In this document: in pieces, positions 45,141 to 56,002 of the stretch
How the letters are laid out: each line of letters opens with the position of its first letter
Numbering within the stretch: position 1 is the first letter of the stretch
Assembly: GCF_000711695.1 (NCBI RefSeq)
Contig: NW_013546952.1
Coordinates: forward strand, 34,190 to 98,189
Source of the DNA: Tilletiaria anomala UBC 951
Taxonomy: Eukaryota; Basidiomycota; Exobasidiomycetes; Georgefischeriales; Tilletiariaceae
DNA length: 64,000 nucleotides
Reading direction: 5' to 3'
Translations under genes and position numbers: made by a program
Notes under the pieces: generated by a model
Told to the model about the DNA's origin: nothing
Seen by the model: only the letters and a program-made list of their open reading frames with translations
Databases searched by the model: none

Positions 45141-46117
45141 GCTGGATGCATTGGATACGGAAAGATGCGGCGGCCTGCACCGTAAAGAGTTCGCGGTGGA
45201 TGCAGCGGTAAGCGAAGAAAATTCGCATCACAATAGATACGGTGACATCTGTTCCTGTGAGTGTCGTGGTGGCGCGGACAAGCAATGCCAGCTCTTTTCA
45301 CTTAATGAACCGTTGCACCTTGCCCGTTTTAGATGATCATGCACTACTTGACGGGGAGTACCTCAATGCAAGTCTCATCCCACCATGTCCTCGCAGCGAA
45401 TCTCTACAAGCATACATCGCGTCTCAAGCTCCACTTCCACATACCTTTGACCGATTCTATTCTGCATTATTTCAACAACGCGCGCCGCTCCTGATTAACT
45501 TAACACCACTGAGAGAAAAAGGCAGGCGCAAAGCAGATCAATACTGGCCAGACTGGGCTGCAACGGACGGCCAGCCAATTGAGGTTGGAGACGGCTGGAC
45601 CGTGGCGACAACATCGGAAGAGCCCATCGAAACGCCGTTCAAAGACGTTGACGGTGACGGCTGGGAGCTGGTAAAACGAACATTAGAACTCCGGCAGACG
45701 GATGCGGGCGGCGTAACGCGGAAAAGGCACGGCTTGACGCTGTTTCATCTCACCACATGGCCGGACCACGGGGCGTCATCGTTGGAAGGATACGAGCATC
45801 TCTTGCACTTGATACAACAAGAAACATGGCTTGCTGCCTCGAGAAACGCATCCTCTGGTGCCGAAGTCCCTCCCATCTGGATTCATTGCTCTGCAGGCGT
45901 CGGACGCACAGGAACAGTGATAGCAGGGCTGATGGCTCTGGAAATGCAAAATCGCAATCAGCTGGGCAGCAAGCCGCTCACACAGGCCGGGTGCGACCAT
46001 ATCACAGCAGAACTTATCGCGCATCTTCGACGCTACCGCCCGAGAATGGTTCAAGGCATCAAGCAGGCCGAAATGGTTTCGGCGCTCATTGCGAAGCTGA
46101 GTGCCGGCTCAGCATGA
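45061..46117 (+). CDS. Protein tyrosine phosphatase, classical type
   Basis: Removes phosphate from phosphotyrosine through a cysteinyl-phosphate intermediate; probably cytosolic, as no signal or membrane segment is seen. Two exons: 45061-45256 and 45333-46117, giving 326 residues. Motifs in order: NRYGDI then YDHALLDGEYLNASLI (the family ENxxxNRY and DYINAS equivalents), YIASQAPLPHTFDRFY, the WPD loop as TWPDHG, the active-site loop IHCSAGVGRTGT and the Q-loop region RPRMVQ. The intron splits the Tyr codon of the SYDHA stretch and its removal is required for the fold. The start at 45061 is the first ATG after an in-frame TAA; a later ATG at 45097 would also leave the complete domain. Compact single-domain form, close to yeast Ptp1 in length. 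Confidence 0.9.
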
Positions 46118-46196
46118 ACCCGGGAGATTCATTCTCACAATGCAACATACACAATCAGTGCCTCCGATAATACAAACGCGAAAATGCACATACGCC

Positions 46197-46618
46197 TCAT
46201 GCGAGCTCGGGATGCGATGAACCCCTCAGGAGAGCTCGCACACGTCCTTTCAGTGCAACATTACGCCGATTATTGTGATTGCGCCACAAGGGGTATTGAC
46301 TTGTCTGTGGCAACGGACGACGGGTTTGGACCTGTTCGAATTTCGAACGGGTTAGAAATTTAATGCGTAGATGATAGGCGTGGCGAGCATGGGAGCGGGT
46401 CATCTTCAATTGAACGGCCCCGTCGAGGGATTCGACGATGTCCTCCAAAATCCAGATGCTTCGTAGGGTGCTACAACAAAGACATCGTTGAAACTCTCGA
46501 TGCGTGCCTTCAATAGGGGAAGGCGAGGTGTTCCATTCAGACGCTTCGGTTTGAAGGAGACAGAGATTTGATGTGTCGATGTGGCGGCATGTTTCTTGGT
46601 GGGATACACCTTCACCAT
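46197..46618 (-). pseudogene. Unrecognised small protein gene broken by a frameshift
   Basis: From an ATG at 46618 in an ideal context (ACCATGG) a basic frame runs 70 codons and stops. Within its overlap near 46448, beside a TTTT run, a second minus frame continues with well-formed protein sequence (EDIVESLDGAVQLK ... HAYHLRIKFLTR) to a stop at 46197. The two halves together resemble a single basic protein of about 140 residues. A single-base indel, real or a sequencing error, would explain the break. No family recognised. Confidence 0.3.
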
Positions 46619-47356
46619 GGTTTCCGCGGCAATGCGGACAGCGTAGGGACAGCAGAGATGGTCATGACAATTCGCAAGATTGATCGTTGATCGACACCAA
46701 CTTCTTTATTGCTGTCGCTCTGTTCGAATTTATCTATACGTGTGCCATTCTGCATTCCGTCTCTACCCTGTCGAATTTGTCGAGCAGTCTGCTTCCAACC
46801 GTCTCGTCGTCATATCAGCTTCACACTTCGATATCGCCCAGCTTGGCGGATGTGCAAGATGACGAGAGCCTCGTTCAGATGTGCAAATGGACTAAGTGCC
46901 AGTTTTAAGCATGCCAGACGGTAAAAGTATCCGATCCTTATTGCAGAATTGTGCGTCCTTTTGCCTCACTTCGGTGCTCCTTTCATGCGTCAGCCCGTAA
47001 GCTTGTCTTGGAGAGCCGTTGTCAAAGCCGACCTGGCTGCGTCTCATTAGCTCAAGGGCGCTAGTGAAATACCACGCGGCTACAGTGACCTACGCGGGGA
47101 GCCGACCTGGAGTGCAAAAATGGCCCCCAAAGTTCGTGGTTAACTTTGAGCGCGGGAGAGAAGCATAACATGAGGATCAGACCACTGCCTTCTTCAGTAT
47201 TATCACGAAGCATCTCCACGTTGGAGCGGTCAAATTTTTTCGCACCTGATTTCGACTCCATTTTTGGGAACGCTGGAGTTCTTGCCGCGAAGCGAGGGCT
47301 GAGTACCGTGCCATAAGGCGAAGAGGTCATCCAAACGAGCGTGGAGATGGTTCATT

Positions 47357-47875
47357 ATGGACGCTTACCAGCAAAGATGTTGGATTTGGGATTTGAGCAG
47401 CCCATCCTCACCGATGCGACGAGCTCTTTTACCCACGGTGCGATTACGCCTGGACGTAGTCTTCAGTCACTATGCGACCAACGCCGCAGCAGCGAACGGC
47501 TTTACGATGCGCAAGGAGCTGGCTGCACAGCACAAGAATCTTTACCTTACCTTCATAAATGATGAGAAGAAGCCCAAAGCCGTCGAGAATGGGTTTGGGG
47601 TCTGGCTTGTCGAAGCGAAAAGGCTGGCTTGGCGGTGCTATTACGCTGAGAACCAAGGCGCATACATTATCCCTTCTTTGCGATTCCTTAAAGTACGGTT
47701 GTTGCGTTGGGCAACCGAGCCCGCGAGTAGGAAGCCTAATGACAATGCTTCATTTGCAGTCATTCGTCTGACGCAAGCACTAGATGCCAAGTTCGGTAGC
47801 GTGGTTGAATCCGATCATCTTCAAAGCATGGATCGTATTCCCTTCATTACAGATCGTGCTTTGAGACGCTGTTGA
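47357..47875 (+). CDS. Orphan 172-codon open frame
   Basis: ATG-initiated frame with mixed composition: HKNLYLTFINDEKKPK, VWLVEAKRLAWRCYY and TQALDAKFGSVVESD look like ordinary protein. I do not recognise a family, see no intron signals, and find no partner exons. It may be a lineage-specific gene or a chance frame. Confidence 0.3.
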   Translation: MDAYQQRCWIWDLSSPSSPMRRALLPTVRLRLDVVFSHYATNAAAANGFTMRKELAAQHKNLYLTFINDEKKPKAVENGFGVWLVEAKRLAWRCYYAENQGAYIIPSLRFLKVRLLRWATEPASRKPNDNASFAVIRLTQALDAKFGSVVESDHLQSMDRIPFITDRALRRC

Positions 47876-48479
47876 CGTTCACCCTATTTGGCCTGCTAGC
47901 CTACCGAGCCTGGGGCCGCCGATTCCTCCTCGCTCATCTGAACGTATGCTCGTTAGTTTTTGCATCCCATGCTGGTCCGACACTGGAACAATTCGTGATG
48001 TGCGGCTCTACAAGCACATGGTCCCCCTGAATCGATCATCAAGAAGAGCACTCGGCCTGGAAGAAGGATGGGGCCCGATTTGAACGTCACGGGCCACTGT
48101 AAGAGGCGAGGTCAGCTATATCACCACCCCAATTGTTTACAGTGCGGCAGCACGCGTAATGCTACAGCAACGGGATAGGGTGAGCGACACGCACTGCTCA
48201 CGCACCTGGTTCTCGGAGTGCTCATGTCCAAATTGGACGTGTATGTCCGCAGGGGCACGTTAATGCCGAGTGTTGCGCTCGTCGATATGAGCTTGATCGA
48301 CTATCTAAATACGGAGGGCAGGGCAGCAGTGAAGCGGACTGCCTAAATGATGAGCAGCTTCCATGCTGCAACTTCAATATTGTGGGAAATATCTGAAAAT
48401 GGATGGTTGTTAACAACATTGATTGCAGGACGTGCGGATTGACACACGTTTTTTTTTACTTTGTGGTCTCTTCTGTTAT

Positions 48480-49321
48480 TCAAGCAAGCACGCGGTTGAA
48501 GAATGTGACAGAGTTTTTAAAACTGTCCTCGTAAGCGTGCTTGATGTCAGGCTTGGTCAAGTCTGGCCTGCAAGCGTGGCCATGGACAGCACCAGAGTAT
48601 GTCTGGCTATTGGAATCAAGCAGACCAGCCTTATTAAGTGTGTCGGTCCAGTCGTTCTTGACATCCTCTGAGAATATAGGGTCCGTCTCAGATGTGATGA
48701 GCAGGATTGGCGTCTTGATCTTCGACGCCTCGCCTTTCTCCAGCATGGCCGGGTGATTGATAACGGCACCCTTAACAATAGCATCTTGCGCTGCAAAGCT
48801 GGAGAGCTTTCCGCCGTAGCAGTATCCGATCACAGCAACTGGACCTTCCTTCGCCTGCGCCTCCACCACCTTTTTGAAGGTGGGGTAAGTGTCTTCTACA
48901 CCATGGCCCCTCTCGAGCCACTTTCCAAAGTTGGCGAAGTTCTCCTCGGCGGGCTTGGGGTCCGAATCGTTGGTGTGCTTCTTCAGTTGAAAGTCGCTCG
49001 GCGAGATCGGGTCCTTTTTGAAAAGGTCTGGGACGATAGTCGTAAAGCCGGACTCCTTGGCATAGTTATCGGCGATGATCATCGGGTTGGGGATCTGTGA
49101 AGCACGATGAAGGTTCAGCCTGTTTGTTACATGTTCAGCCTCTTTCCACAACATATTCTCACACCAAGGCCAAAAATGTCAGTTGCGATGACAATCGTGC
49201 CCCTCTTGCTACCCTTAGCCACGTAAGAGCTGACCCCGACGACCTCAGTCTCATGGCCGGTCGGCTTGCCGGGGAGCTCGTTGAGCTCGATGCAGTGAGA
49301 GCAGAAGGCGCTCGAAGACAT
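48480..49321 (-). CDS. Dienelactone hydrolase family protein
   Basis: Alpha/beta-hydrolase with a cysteine nucleophile, related to carboxymethylenebutenolidase and to the yeast Aim2 group. Two exons: 49163-49321 and 48480-49094, giving 257 residues, typical for the family. The beginning CSHCIELNELPGKPTGHE matches the family N terminus. The nucleophile elbow is IGYCYGGK, the acid is in ITSETDPIF and the histidine in GAVHGHACRPD. No signal peptide, so cytosolic. It diverges from the SDR gene over a 635 bp spacer. True substrate unknown; many fungal members are only known as DLH-like. Confidence 0.92.
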
Positions 49322-49956
49322 TCTGTGTGACTAGATCCAAATGTGGACGATGGTGCGAGTGGCGTTGGCGGGAAAGGAGGCAACTTGAGCGTCCATATAT
49401 ATATATATACTTCACTGTATGCAAGACAACCTCGACAGCAACCAGCTTGCCGGATCGATACATGCTGCCTGCTGGGATCTTGTGGGTTGAATCTCTCTTC
49501 CCGCTCGATTGTGACGCGCAGTCAATCATTCCACAGCGCGGCGTTTGTCGCCCATGGCTCGTGCACACCGTATCTGTCGCTGATTACATCATCGACTGAT
49601 CAACTACTACAGACAGGTACATGGCATCTATTCGCGGCACTCGGAACTGAGGAGCTGTTCGTGGTCATATCTATTGCCGCGCGCACGAGCCAGCCAGAGG
49701 CGGAAGTAAGACACCACGATCGTCTGTGGCGCCAGGCCTGTTGCCCCTCCCCGCACCCTACCAACCAGGACGTCAATCAGTCCTGGCTCACTCCGATTGG
49801 CTGTGACCTGTGCGGCTGTGGTTTGCTACCAACGGCATGCAGAGCATCTTCTTATGAATGTGCTTCCATCTGTGAGGCTTCTTCTACCAGGTCTTCGCTT
49901 CCAACGTGGTGCCGATCACTGCCTTTCTTTCCCCATTCTTCCCAGTCGAAAACACA
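49322..49956. other. Divergent promoter region of DLH and SDR genes
   Basis: 635 bp between divergent start codons, so it should serve both genes. It contains an alternating TA tract near the DLH side; the SDR side has pyrimidine-rich sequence (CTTTCTTTCCCC near 49925) just before the start. Confidence 0.5.
49395..49409 (-). promoter_or_regulatory. TA-repeat, candidate TATA element of the DLH gene
   Basis: An uninterrupted alternating TA run of about 15 bp lies some 75-90 bp upstream of the DLH start codon. It may be the TATA box, a nucleosome-excluding tract or simply a microsatellite. Confidence 0.35.
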
Positions 49957-51283
49957 ATGATTCGCAACGCTCTCGCTTCGACCCTGCGTGCCGCTGCTCC
50001 GCACACCACCTTGCGGGCCGGCTCCGCCTCATTTTCGGCACTGCCACGCTCCGTGGCGGCTTCTTTCGCGAGCCAGCGTGCGTTCCACGTGTGGCAGCAC
50101 AAAGATAACACTGTCAAGCATGTGCCGGCAGAGGCGCTGCCCACCGGCCAGTACAACCCTGGTATTGCCCCGCCTGTAGAGACGCTGGGCGTTGACGCTG
50201 TGTGAGCACACTTTCTCTTCCTACCCCTTCTTGGCAGTCGGTGACGAAGTTGACCGGAGTACCTAATCTTTGCGCTTGCCACTTTGAAGCCTTTCCGGCA
50301 ACTTGTCTTCGGCGAAATCGCCGACACCAGCCATCTTTACCGAGTTCTCTCTGGCCGGAAAGACAGCCGTCATCACGGGCGGCAATGGCGGCCTTGGTCT
50401 CGAGATCGCACTCGGTTACGTGGAGGCAGGTGCCACCGTCTATGCCCTGGACATTCACGACGAGCCATCTGCTGAATTCAAGGCTGTGGCGCGCCACTGC
50501 CGTGACCTGCTCGGCCAGGAGCTTCACTACATCAGCATGGATGTCACGAACCAGGAGGACACATGGAAGACGATGGAATACATTTCCAAAGAAAGCGGCC
50601 GTCTTGACGTACTGGTCGCCGGTGCCGGTGTGCTTCAAACCCACGATGCCCTCGAGTACCCCAAGGAGGAGTGGGACAAGCTCTTCGCTGTCAATTCGAC
50701 TGGTGTCTTCCTGAGCGCACAGGGTGCCGCCCGCGAGATGATCAAGTCTCCGCATATTAAGGGATCCATCATCCTGATTGCCTCCATGTCCGGCTCGGTC
50801 GTCAACCACTCGCACCGCTGGGCAGCTTACAAGTGAGTGACCCAGTAATTCAGAATGATCGTAACGAGCCACTGAGGTTTTCTGAACCCTTTGCGCCTTC
50901 CTGTTGCCATCCAAAATAGCTCGTCCAAGTCTGCCGTCTTGCAGATGGCGCGCAACCTTGCTGCCGAGTGGGGTGAGCTGGGTATTCGTGTCAACTCGCT
51001 CAGCCCTGGCCACAGTGAGTCGATTAGTCCTACAGGAGGTTTCCGCAAGTCACTCCCTGACATTCAGCACACCATATTCGGGTTTCTAGTCCGCACCAAG
51101 ATGACGGCCAAGTACCTCGATGCTAACCCTGAGCTGCTCAACAAGTGGAGCAACAGCAACCCTCTCGGGCGCATCGGGCGCAGCGCTGAGATTCGTGGTG
51201 TGAGCATCTGGCTCGCCTCGCAGGCCAGCTCGTTTTGCACCGGTTCCGACATTATCGTCTCGGGCGGCCACCAGATCTGGTAA
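49957..51283 (+). CDS. Short-chain dehydrogenase, sorbose/mannitol-reductase-like, with presequence
   Basis: NAD(P)-dependent oxidoreductase of the classical SDR family, nearest in style to fungal sorbose reductase/mannitol dehydrogenase. Four exons: 49957-50201, 50290-50832, 50920-51014 and 51090-51283, giving 358 residues. The cofactor motif is TGGNGGLG, followed by LDVLVAGAG; the catalytic Ser is in IASMSGS and the Tyr and Lys are in YNSSKSA, whose Asn codon spans an intron. It ends SDIIVSGGHQIW. About 85 residues precede the domain: Arg, Ala and Ser-rich with no acidic residue in the first 45 or so, a typical mitochondrial presequence and unusual for this group. The exon 2 acceptor (TTTGAAG) is weak but is the only one that keeps frame. 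Substrate unproven. Confidence 0.88.
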
Positions 51284-53034
51284 TTTATTTGCCTCGTCGC
51301 AGCAATTTTGCAGAGGAGATCCGTCTAAAGACGTAAAGCGTGGTGCAGGCACTCATTGTCCGGGGCTCTTCCGCTCGGGTCCTGAGTCTGCTTGTCTCAT
51401 CTTCCTCAATCTCAAAGGAATCGCGGCTATCTTTATAGACGTTCGATGTAATCACTTTTGCAATAGATCCACTTCATGGAGACCGCTGATGACTCTCTTT
51501 CATTAACGCAGAGCTTGTCCGTGGCTGGTGACGTATACGCAAACCTACCCGACGTGCAGTCCCCGCAGTGATCGCCTGGTCGCGTTCAGATGTGCTCTCT
51601 ATGTAGTCACGTGCGCGCCTGGATGTACACAGACTACTTTGCAGACTCTGCGTGTGTGGCTGCTACTTCATAGAAAGCCCGCAAGTCTCGGCGGTATGAA
51701 TCCATCACCAATATGACCTGCTCGAGAGCTTTTAAGGCCTTCAAACCAGCGACGATCAATCTTCCCTTCGAACCTGGCGAAGGCGTATTGAATGTCCTTT
51801 TCGCTTGTTCGACAAAAGCTTGCTCCCTTTGTTTCTTTTAGAAAATCAATCATTCTTTTGCCAATGTTTAATTTTAGCGCGAAATGGTTAACAATTTGAT
51901 TGCGCCTTCAACGCGGGGAGCTCCCTCCTCCGCCCTATTCCCCGCGGTCACGCAGTTCCGGAGCTTGGCAAGCTGGATGAGCCGGAGGCGAACAGCACGA
52001 TGTTCAGGAAAAGAATGTCCATCGAATCAGCCGCGCAAATCAGAACAGTCTTGTCAAAGGGTTATGATAACTTCGTAAATGTGCTGGAGACGTAGACGAC
52101 TCGGCGATTAATGTATGTATCTGTCTTTGTATGTATGTGTATGTGTATTTGTATGCATGTATGTATGTATTTGTATTTATGGTTGAACTTATGTATGTAG
52201 AGTTTGAATGTATGTGTGGTTGTATGTACCCATGTGCCTTGTCAAGAGATTGAACGCCGTTGCAGAGACGATAAGCAACCCGGACGGGAACAGACACAAG
52301 TGTATTTACAGTACAACTACATATCTGCGAGCCACAACATCGCACTGCCAAGGACTTTCTGTGAGCTAATGTTTATCCCGCCGGCGGCCGGAGATCGCTG
52401 CTTTCGTTAATGGGCTGTTCTTACGCGGTCACTTCTCCATGTTATGCCTTACTCTCCGAATCTCCAGGGTAGAATTGGAGTTTGTATGGAGTGTGGTGCA
52501 CAAATCAAGGACCATGCGGCATGGTCTACGTTTTGTACAGGAACTACATCCGCAGTAGTATGTATATGTACATAACCCTTTCATCATCTTCCATCTTATT
52601 CTCCTCGACGTCGCCGACTTTGAACGTCATTTATTGCTCAGTCGGACATAAAGCTTTCTGGTCTGTAAATAATAATAAAACACCTTGGGCTCATCTTGAT
52701 ACATTGAATGCAGTCTGCTTCACCTAGTGCTTACCAAGCCGTCGAGGGTGCACTGAAACGTTCTCAGGCCCCTTCGATCGCTTACTTGCGGCAAGTTTGG
52801 GCACCGCCAACAAGCACGTCGACAACAAATCACGCCCGCTGAAGACGACTGTAGGCCGAGCAGGATTAGCTGTGATATATCTGAGGGCGTCGATTCCTGC
52901 AGCCCACATCGACTCACCCGCGGCTTGCATTCCCAAATCTCTCGCCTCTTCAATCCCCAAGGGTGGCGAATGTCTCGAGGAGGATCTTTGTGTTCGAGCT
53001 GACGTCTAGGATTGGAGTTAGGTGCAAGGTCGAG
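51284..53034. other. Intergenic with tetranucleotide microsatellite
   Basis: About 1.75 kb with no supported coding frame. Its main feature is the TATG-type repeat near 52110-52230. The right end is the promoter of the LURP-one-like gene. Confidence 0.5.
52110..52230. repeat. Imperfect (TATG)n microsatellite
   Basis: About 120 bp made largely of TATG/TGTA units interrupted by TTTG and GTGT variants. Such tracts are mutable; no gene lies across it. Confidence 0.8.
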
Positions 53035-54307
53035 ATGGGCAACAAACAAGCTCGGCTGCAAACGGCGCCGCCTTTCACAGAGCCTGTACCGCCGCAAAGG
53101 ATCGGCATCCTGAAGGAGTACACTCGGCACGCCTCGCCGGTCACAGTGATCATCAAGCAGAATCAAACGGGCCGGTTACCTCTGGTCGAGGTGCGGGATG
53201 TGCACACAAACGAGCTCTACTTCAAGGTAACACGCTTCAAGACGCAGAAGACACTCGGCTTCCCAACCGGTTGCTCGACGCTCCGCATGTCCAACGCCGA
53301 AGGAGAAGCATTGTTTTACCTGAAAAAGGTTCACGTTTTGCAATACGAAGTGCATCGCGTCCGGTACTACGTGGTCCCAGCCGAAGGCAGCTCAATCATC
53401 AAAGACGACGAGCGTTCCCCCGCTAGCAATACTTGCGCCAGCAGCCTTCCGTGGGAATCGCACAACATCACCTTGATGGAGCTCCTGGCAGACTGCAACC
53501 GGTTCGACCTGGACTACTACGGCACCGCTGTCCTTCGCAATTCGGCAGTAGCGGACGCGGGGCCTGGCGTGGGAGAGCCGGAGAAGCTCGAGTTTACGTA
53601 CGCGGTGGATAGAGAGGAGGGCGAAATTAGGAACGGGGTCACCAAGCAGCCGCTTGCGCGCTTGGCCAAGAGTCACAAGGACGTATATGGCAGGTCAATT
53701 TGTGAGCCCGACCCGTCGGTACGTTTCCTAGGCTGATCGACGCTGACGTCTTCTTGTGCATCGAAAGATCGCAAGGGGCATCATTGCTTGACTATTCAAC
53801 CAGGCATATGCTTAGCGACGATGGTAGCATTACATCTTTTGACTGATGGTAAGCTTTGGCCTTACTCCCGCACGTGCCTTGAGCTTGCTTCGCTGATGGG
53901 TTATTCTGCTTGATACCTGTCCACTCTCTTTTACAGAGTACCGGCGACGACTGATCAAATATCGAGAGACGCGTGGAGTTGTCACGAATCCGTATATCAC
54001 AGACGTGGGCCATTTCTACACCAAACAATGGCACCCGCTAGATTCACCGTCCCAACAAGGGAGTTCGATCGAGTATAACATCACACCAAGAGGCGAGGTA
54101 TTATTGAATTCACATCATCGGTCGGGAAATCATGCCGACCCCGTTTTGTTCGACGATCACGGTGTGGACATCCAGGGTGCTGAGAATCGAAACGATGGCG
54201 CAGACGATGCGACCGCGCGCATCAGTGTGCTTGAAGCCGTGGACGTTGCAACGACTGATACCGGCTCGAGTACGTTGCAATTGTCGCCGCGGACACAATC
54301 GCCTTGA
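53035..54307 (+). CDS. LURP-one-related/tubby-like beta-barrel protein
   Basis: Three exons: 53035-53718, 53776-53848 and 53937-54307, giving 375 residues. The folded part follows the LURP-one (LOR, tubby C-terminal-like) plan: strands such as VTVIIKQ and LPLVEVRDVHTNELYFKV, then GFPTGCSTLRMSNAEGEALFYL, and late in the fold the hydrophobic helix HHCLTIQPGICLATMVALHLLTDEY, equivalent to the buried C-terminal helix of tubby and scramblase-like barrels. That helix is encoded by the 73 nt second exon, which supports the splice model despite its weak AAG acceptor. The tail after LIKYRE is hydrophilic. No enzymatic motif is known for the family; some members may bind membranes. The assignment rests on pattern and is moderate. 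Confidence 0.7.
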
Positions 54308-54535
54308 CCATCTTGAGAGCTCGGCGTTTTACGCAGTGCTAGACTATACCTTTGTACTCCTTGTGTACCATATAATCTTCATATTTCAACTAGAACCATC
54401 CACTCAAAAGATTGTGCCTCATAATCCGATTCGGTCACTCTGGGGAGTGCTCACTAAACTTCAACCAGGTAGCTTTTGACAGGTGGCAGAATATATGAGA
54501 CTGCAACAGAGTAAGCGCATATGCTGGGGTGCAAC

Positions 54536-55595
54536 TTATAAAGGATATTGCAGCAAGTCCTCAAGAGCTTGGTTGAAGAACTTGGGGTCCTGCATGAACG
54601 CAAAATGGGACACGGCAGGCAGAATTATCGTACCGGCATCGGGCAGCCATGCACTCATATCGTAAAGCTGCGTGATCTTGACCGCCTCTTCGTGATCGGC
54701 GTCTACGACCCAGACTCTTCGAGCATCGGCCGAAGGAATAGACGTGAAGTCTTCCTTCGTCCCGTTGGGTTCACGGGCCCACATGTCGAAGATGCTGTTC
54801 TGCAGGCCTGTGTACTCGGCTGAGGGGTTGATACGGTTGTAAATGTTCTCTGTGCGCTTCAGGTATTCAGTGAAGACGGGTGACTTGGTCACATCCTGCG
54901 TACCTGCAATGTCGTAATTGGCAGCGAATGCAAAGCCTCGCTCCAAACGAGATGGATGGCGCTGCACGGTGTGTAGTTGGCAATGACACATCAGCGTTTG
55001 GGAGCCTAGCAATTACAGCTAGAACAGAGAGGACACATACCATAAGCATATCGAGGATTATGCTGGAGAGGACGGGGCAAGAGCAAGGTCAATATTGAGA
55101 TTGAACAGGTTGGCATAGTCGGAGAGCTCACATGGCGCCATCAGACCACCCAGCAAATGACGCATTCCGTTCGTTGAGATGATCGAGGACTGCGACGACG
55201 TCGTCGGTCATAAGATCATACGTGATGGTATCATTGAAGGTCGAGCGTCCTTGTCCACGCGAATCAATTGCGACGACGTTCCGGGTTTGCTTGAAATGCT
55301 CAATCTGGTGGCCCAGCCATGTCGAAGCGCCAAGACCGCCATGAAGGAAAACCAGCGGTGGGTGAGCAGCGGCTCGTTTCCTTCCGCGTGCACTGTCTTG
55401 CTGGGCAAACCACTTGCCGTACCAGATGGACGTCCCGTCGGGTCGCTTCACGCGACCCTCCTGGTAAGGCTGCGGCAGCTTAGGTGTCTTGGGTAGCGTC
55501 ATCCATCGAGGGACAGTTGCATTGGCATGGGTAGGCACCGAAGCCGAAGCCAGGGCCACCCATACCAGCGTGGAGAGGAGTAGGAGCAATCTCAT
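54536..55595 (-). CDS. Secreted alpha/beta hydrolase
   Basis: Serine hydrolase of the alpha/beta fold. Three exons: 55132-55595, 55041-55062 and 54536-54961, giving 303 residues. It begins with a signal peptide (MRLLLLLSTLVWVALASASV), so it is exported. Domain motifs: VFLHGGLGAS (oxyanion loop), VVAIDSRGQGRS, the nucleophile elbow GWSDGA, and the catalytic His in AVSHFAF. The middle exon is only 22 nt and encodes IILDMLM; joining it gives LDMLMRHPSRLERGFAF, the expected sequence after the elbow. Possible N-glycosylation sites (NATV, NDTI, NASF) fit secretion. The substrate is not evident. Confidence 0.88.
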
Positions 55596-56002
55596 CGATG
55601 GCAGGTCAGCGGCACGGGATTTGATCAATTTCGGATTGACGCCAGTGCAATGCTTTCCGAACAGGATTGGAATGGCAGTGGAAGGATCTGGACAGATCAA
55701 GATGGAGGTGGTGCCGTCGTCCTGCTATATGGTATGCTCTGTACGCCAATATATAGTGAACGCCACATTTCGAAATCGCAGCGAACCAAATGCCATTGGC
55801 CCCTTCGACTGATCACCGCCAAAATCTGGCAAATGGTAGCACAGGGTGAAATGCTGCTTCTCTTGGATATGCCATCACCTCACAACTCCTTCTCTGGTAG
55901 TCGGCATGCTTCTTCTGGACAAATTGCCAATAGACTTGTATGCTGTTGTGTATGCTACATCGGAGATTCAAGGCCAGATTGAGTTTGGGAGTGCTCGAGA
56001 AT
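55596..56002. other. Intergenic between ABH start and DUF3684-type stop
   Basis: About 400 bp on the same strand. It carries the hydrolase promoter, with TATATAT at about 55750-55756 (minus-strand sense), some 155 bp upstream of its start, and the 3' end of the sacsin-like gene. No other gene. Confidence 0.5.
55749..55757 (-). promoter_or_regulatory. Candidate TATA element of the secreted hydrolase
   Basis: CTATATATTG in minus-strand sense, about 155 bp upstream of the start codon. Based on match and position only. Confidence 0.35.

Larger units (their letters stand above)
46118..48479. other. 2.4 kb region with orphan and broken frames only
   Basis: Between the phosphatase and the dienelactone hydrolase there is no confident gene. 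It contains a frameshifted minus frame (46197-46618), an orphan plus frame (47357-47875) and otherwise unstructured sequence. Confidence 0.5.

Noticed and set aside
47041-47100. tRNA-like text (GCTCAAGGGCGC) near 47050
   Set aside because: No cloverleaf could be formed around it and there is no TTCRANNC box at the right distance.
45061-49321. Metabolic gene cluster of phosphatase, hydrolase and dehydrogenase
   Set aside because: The genes have unrelated functions, point in different directions and include no backbone synthase or cluster regulator.
52110-52230. Telomere-like or CRISPR-like repeat
   Set aside because: Units are short imperfect TATG/TGTA repeats without spacers or conserved direct repeats; an ordinary microsatellite.
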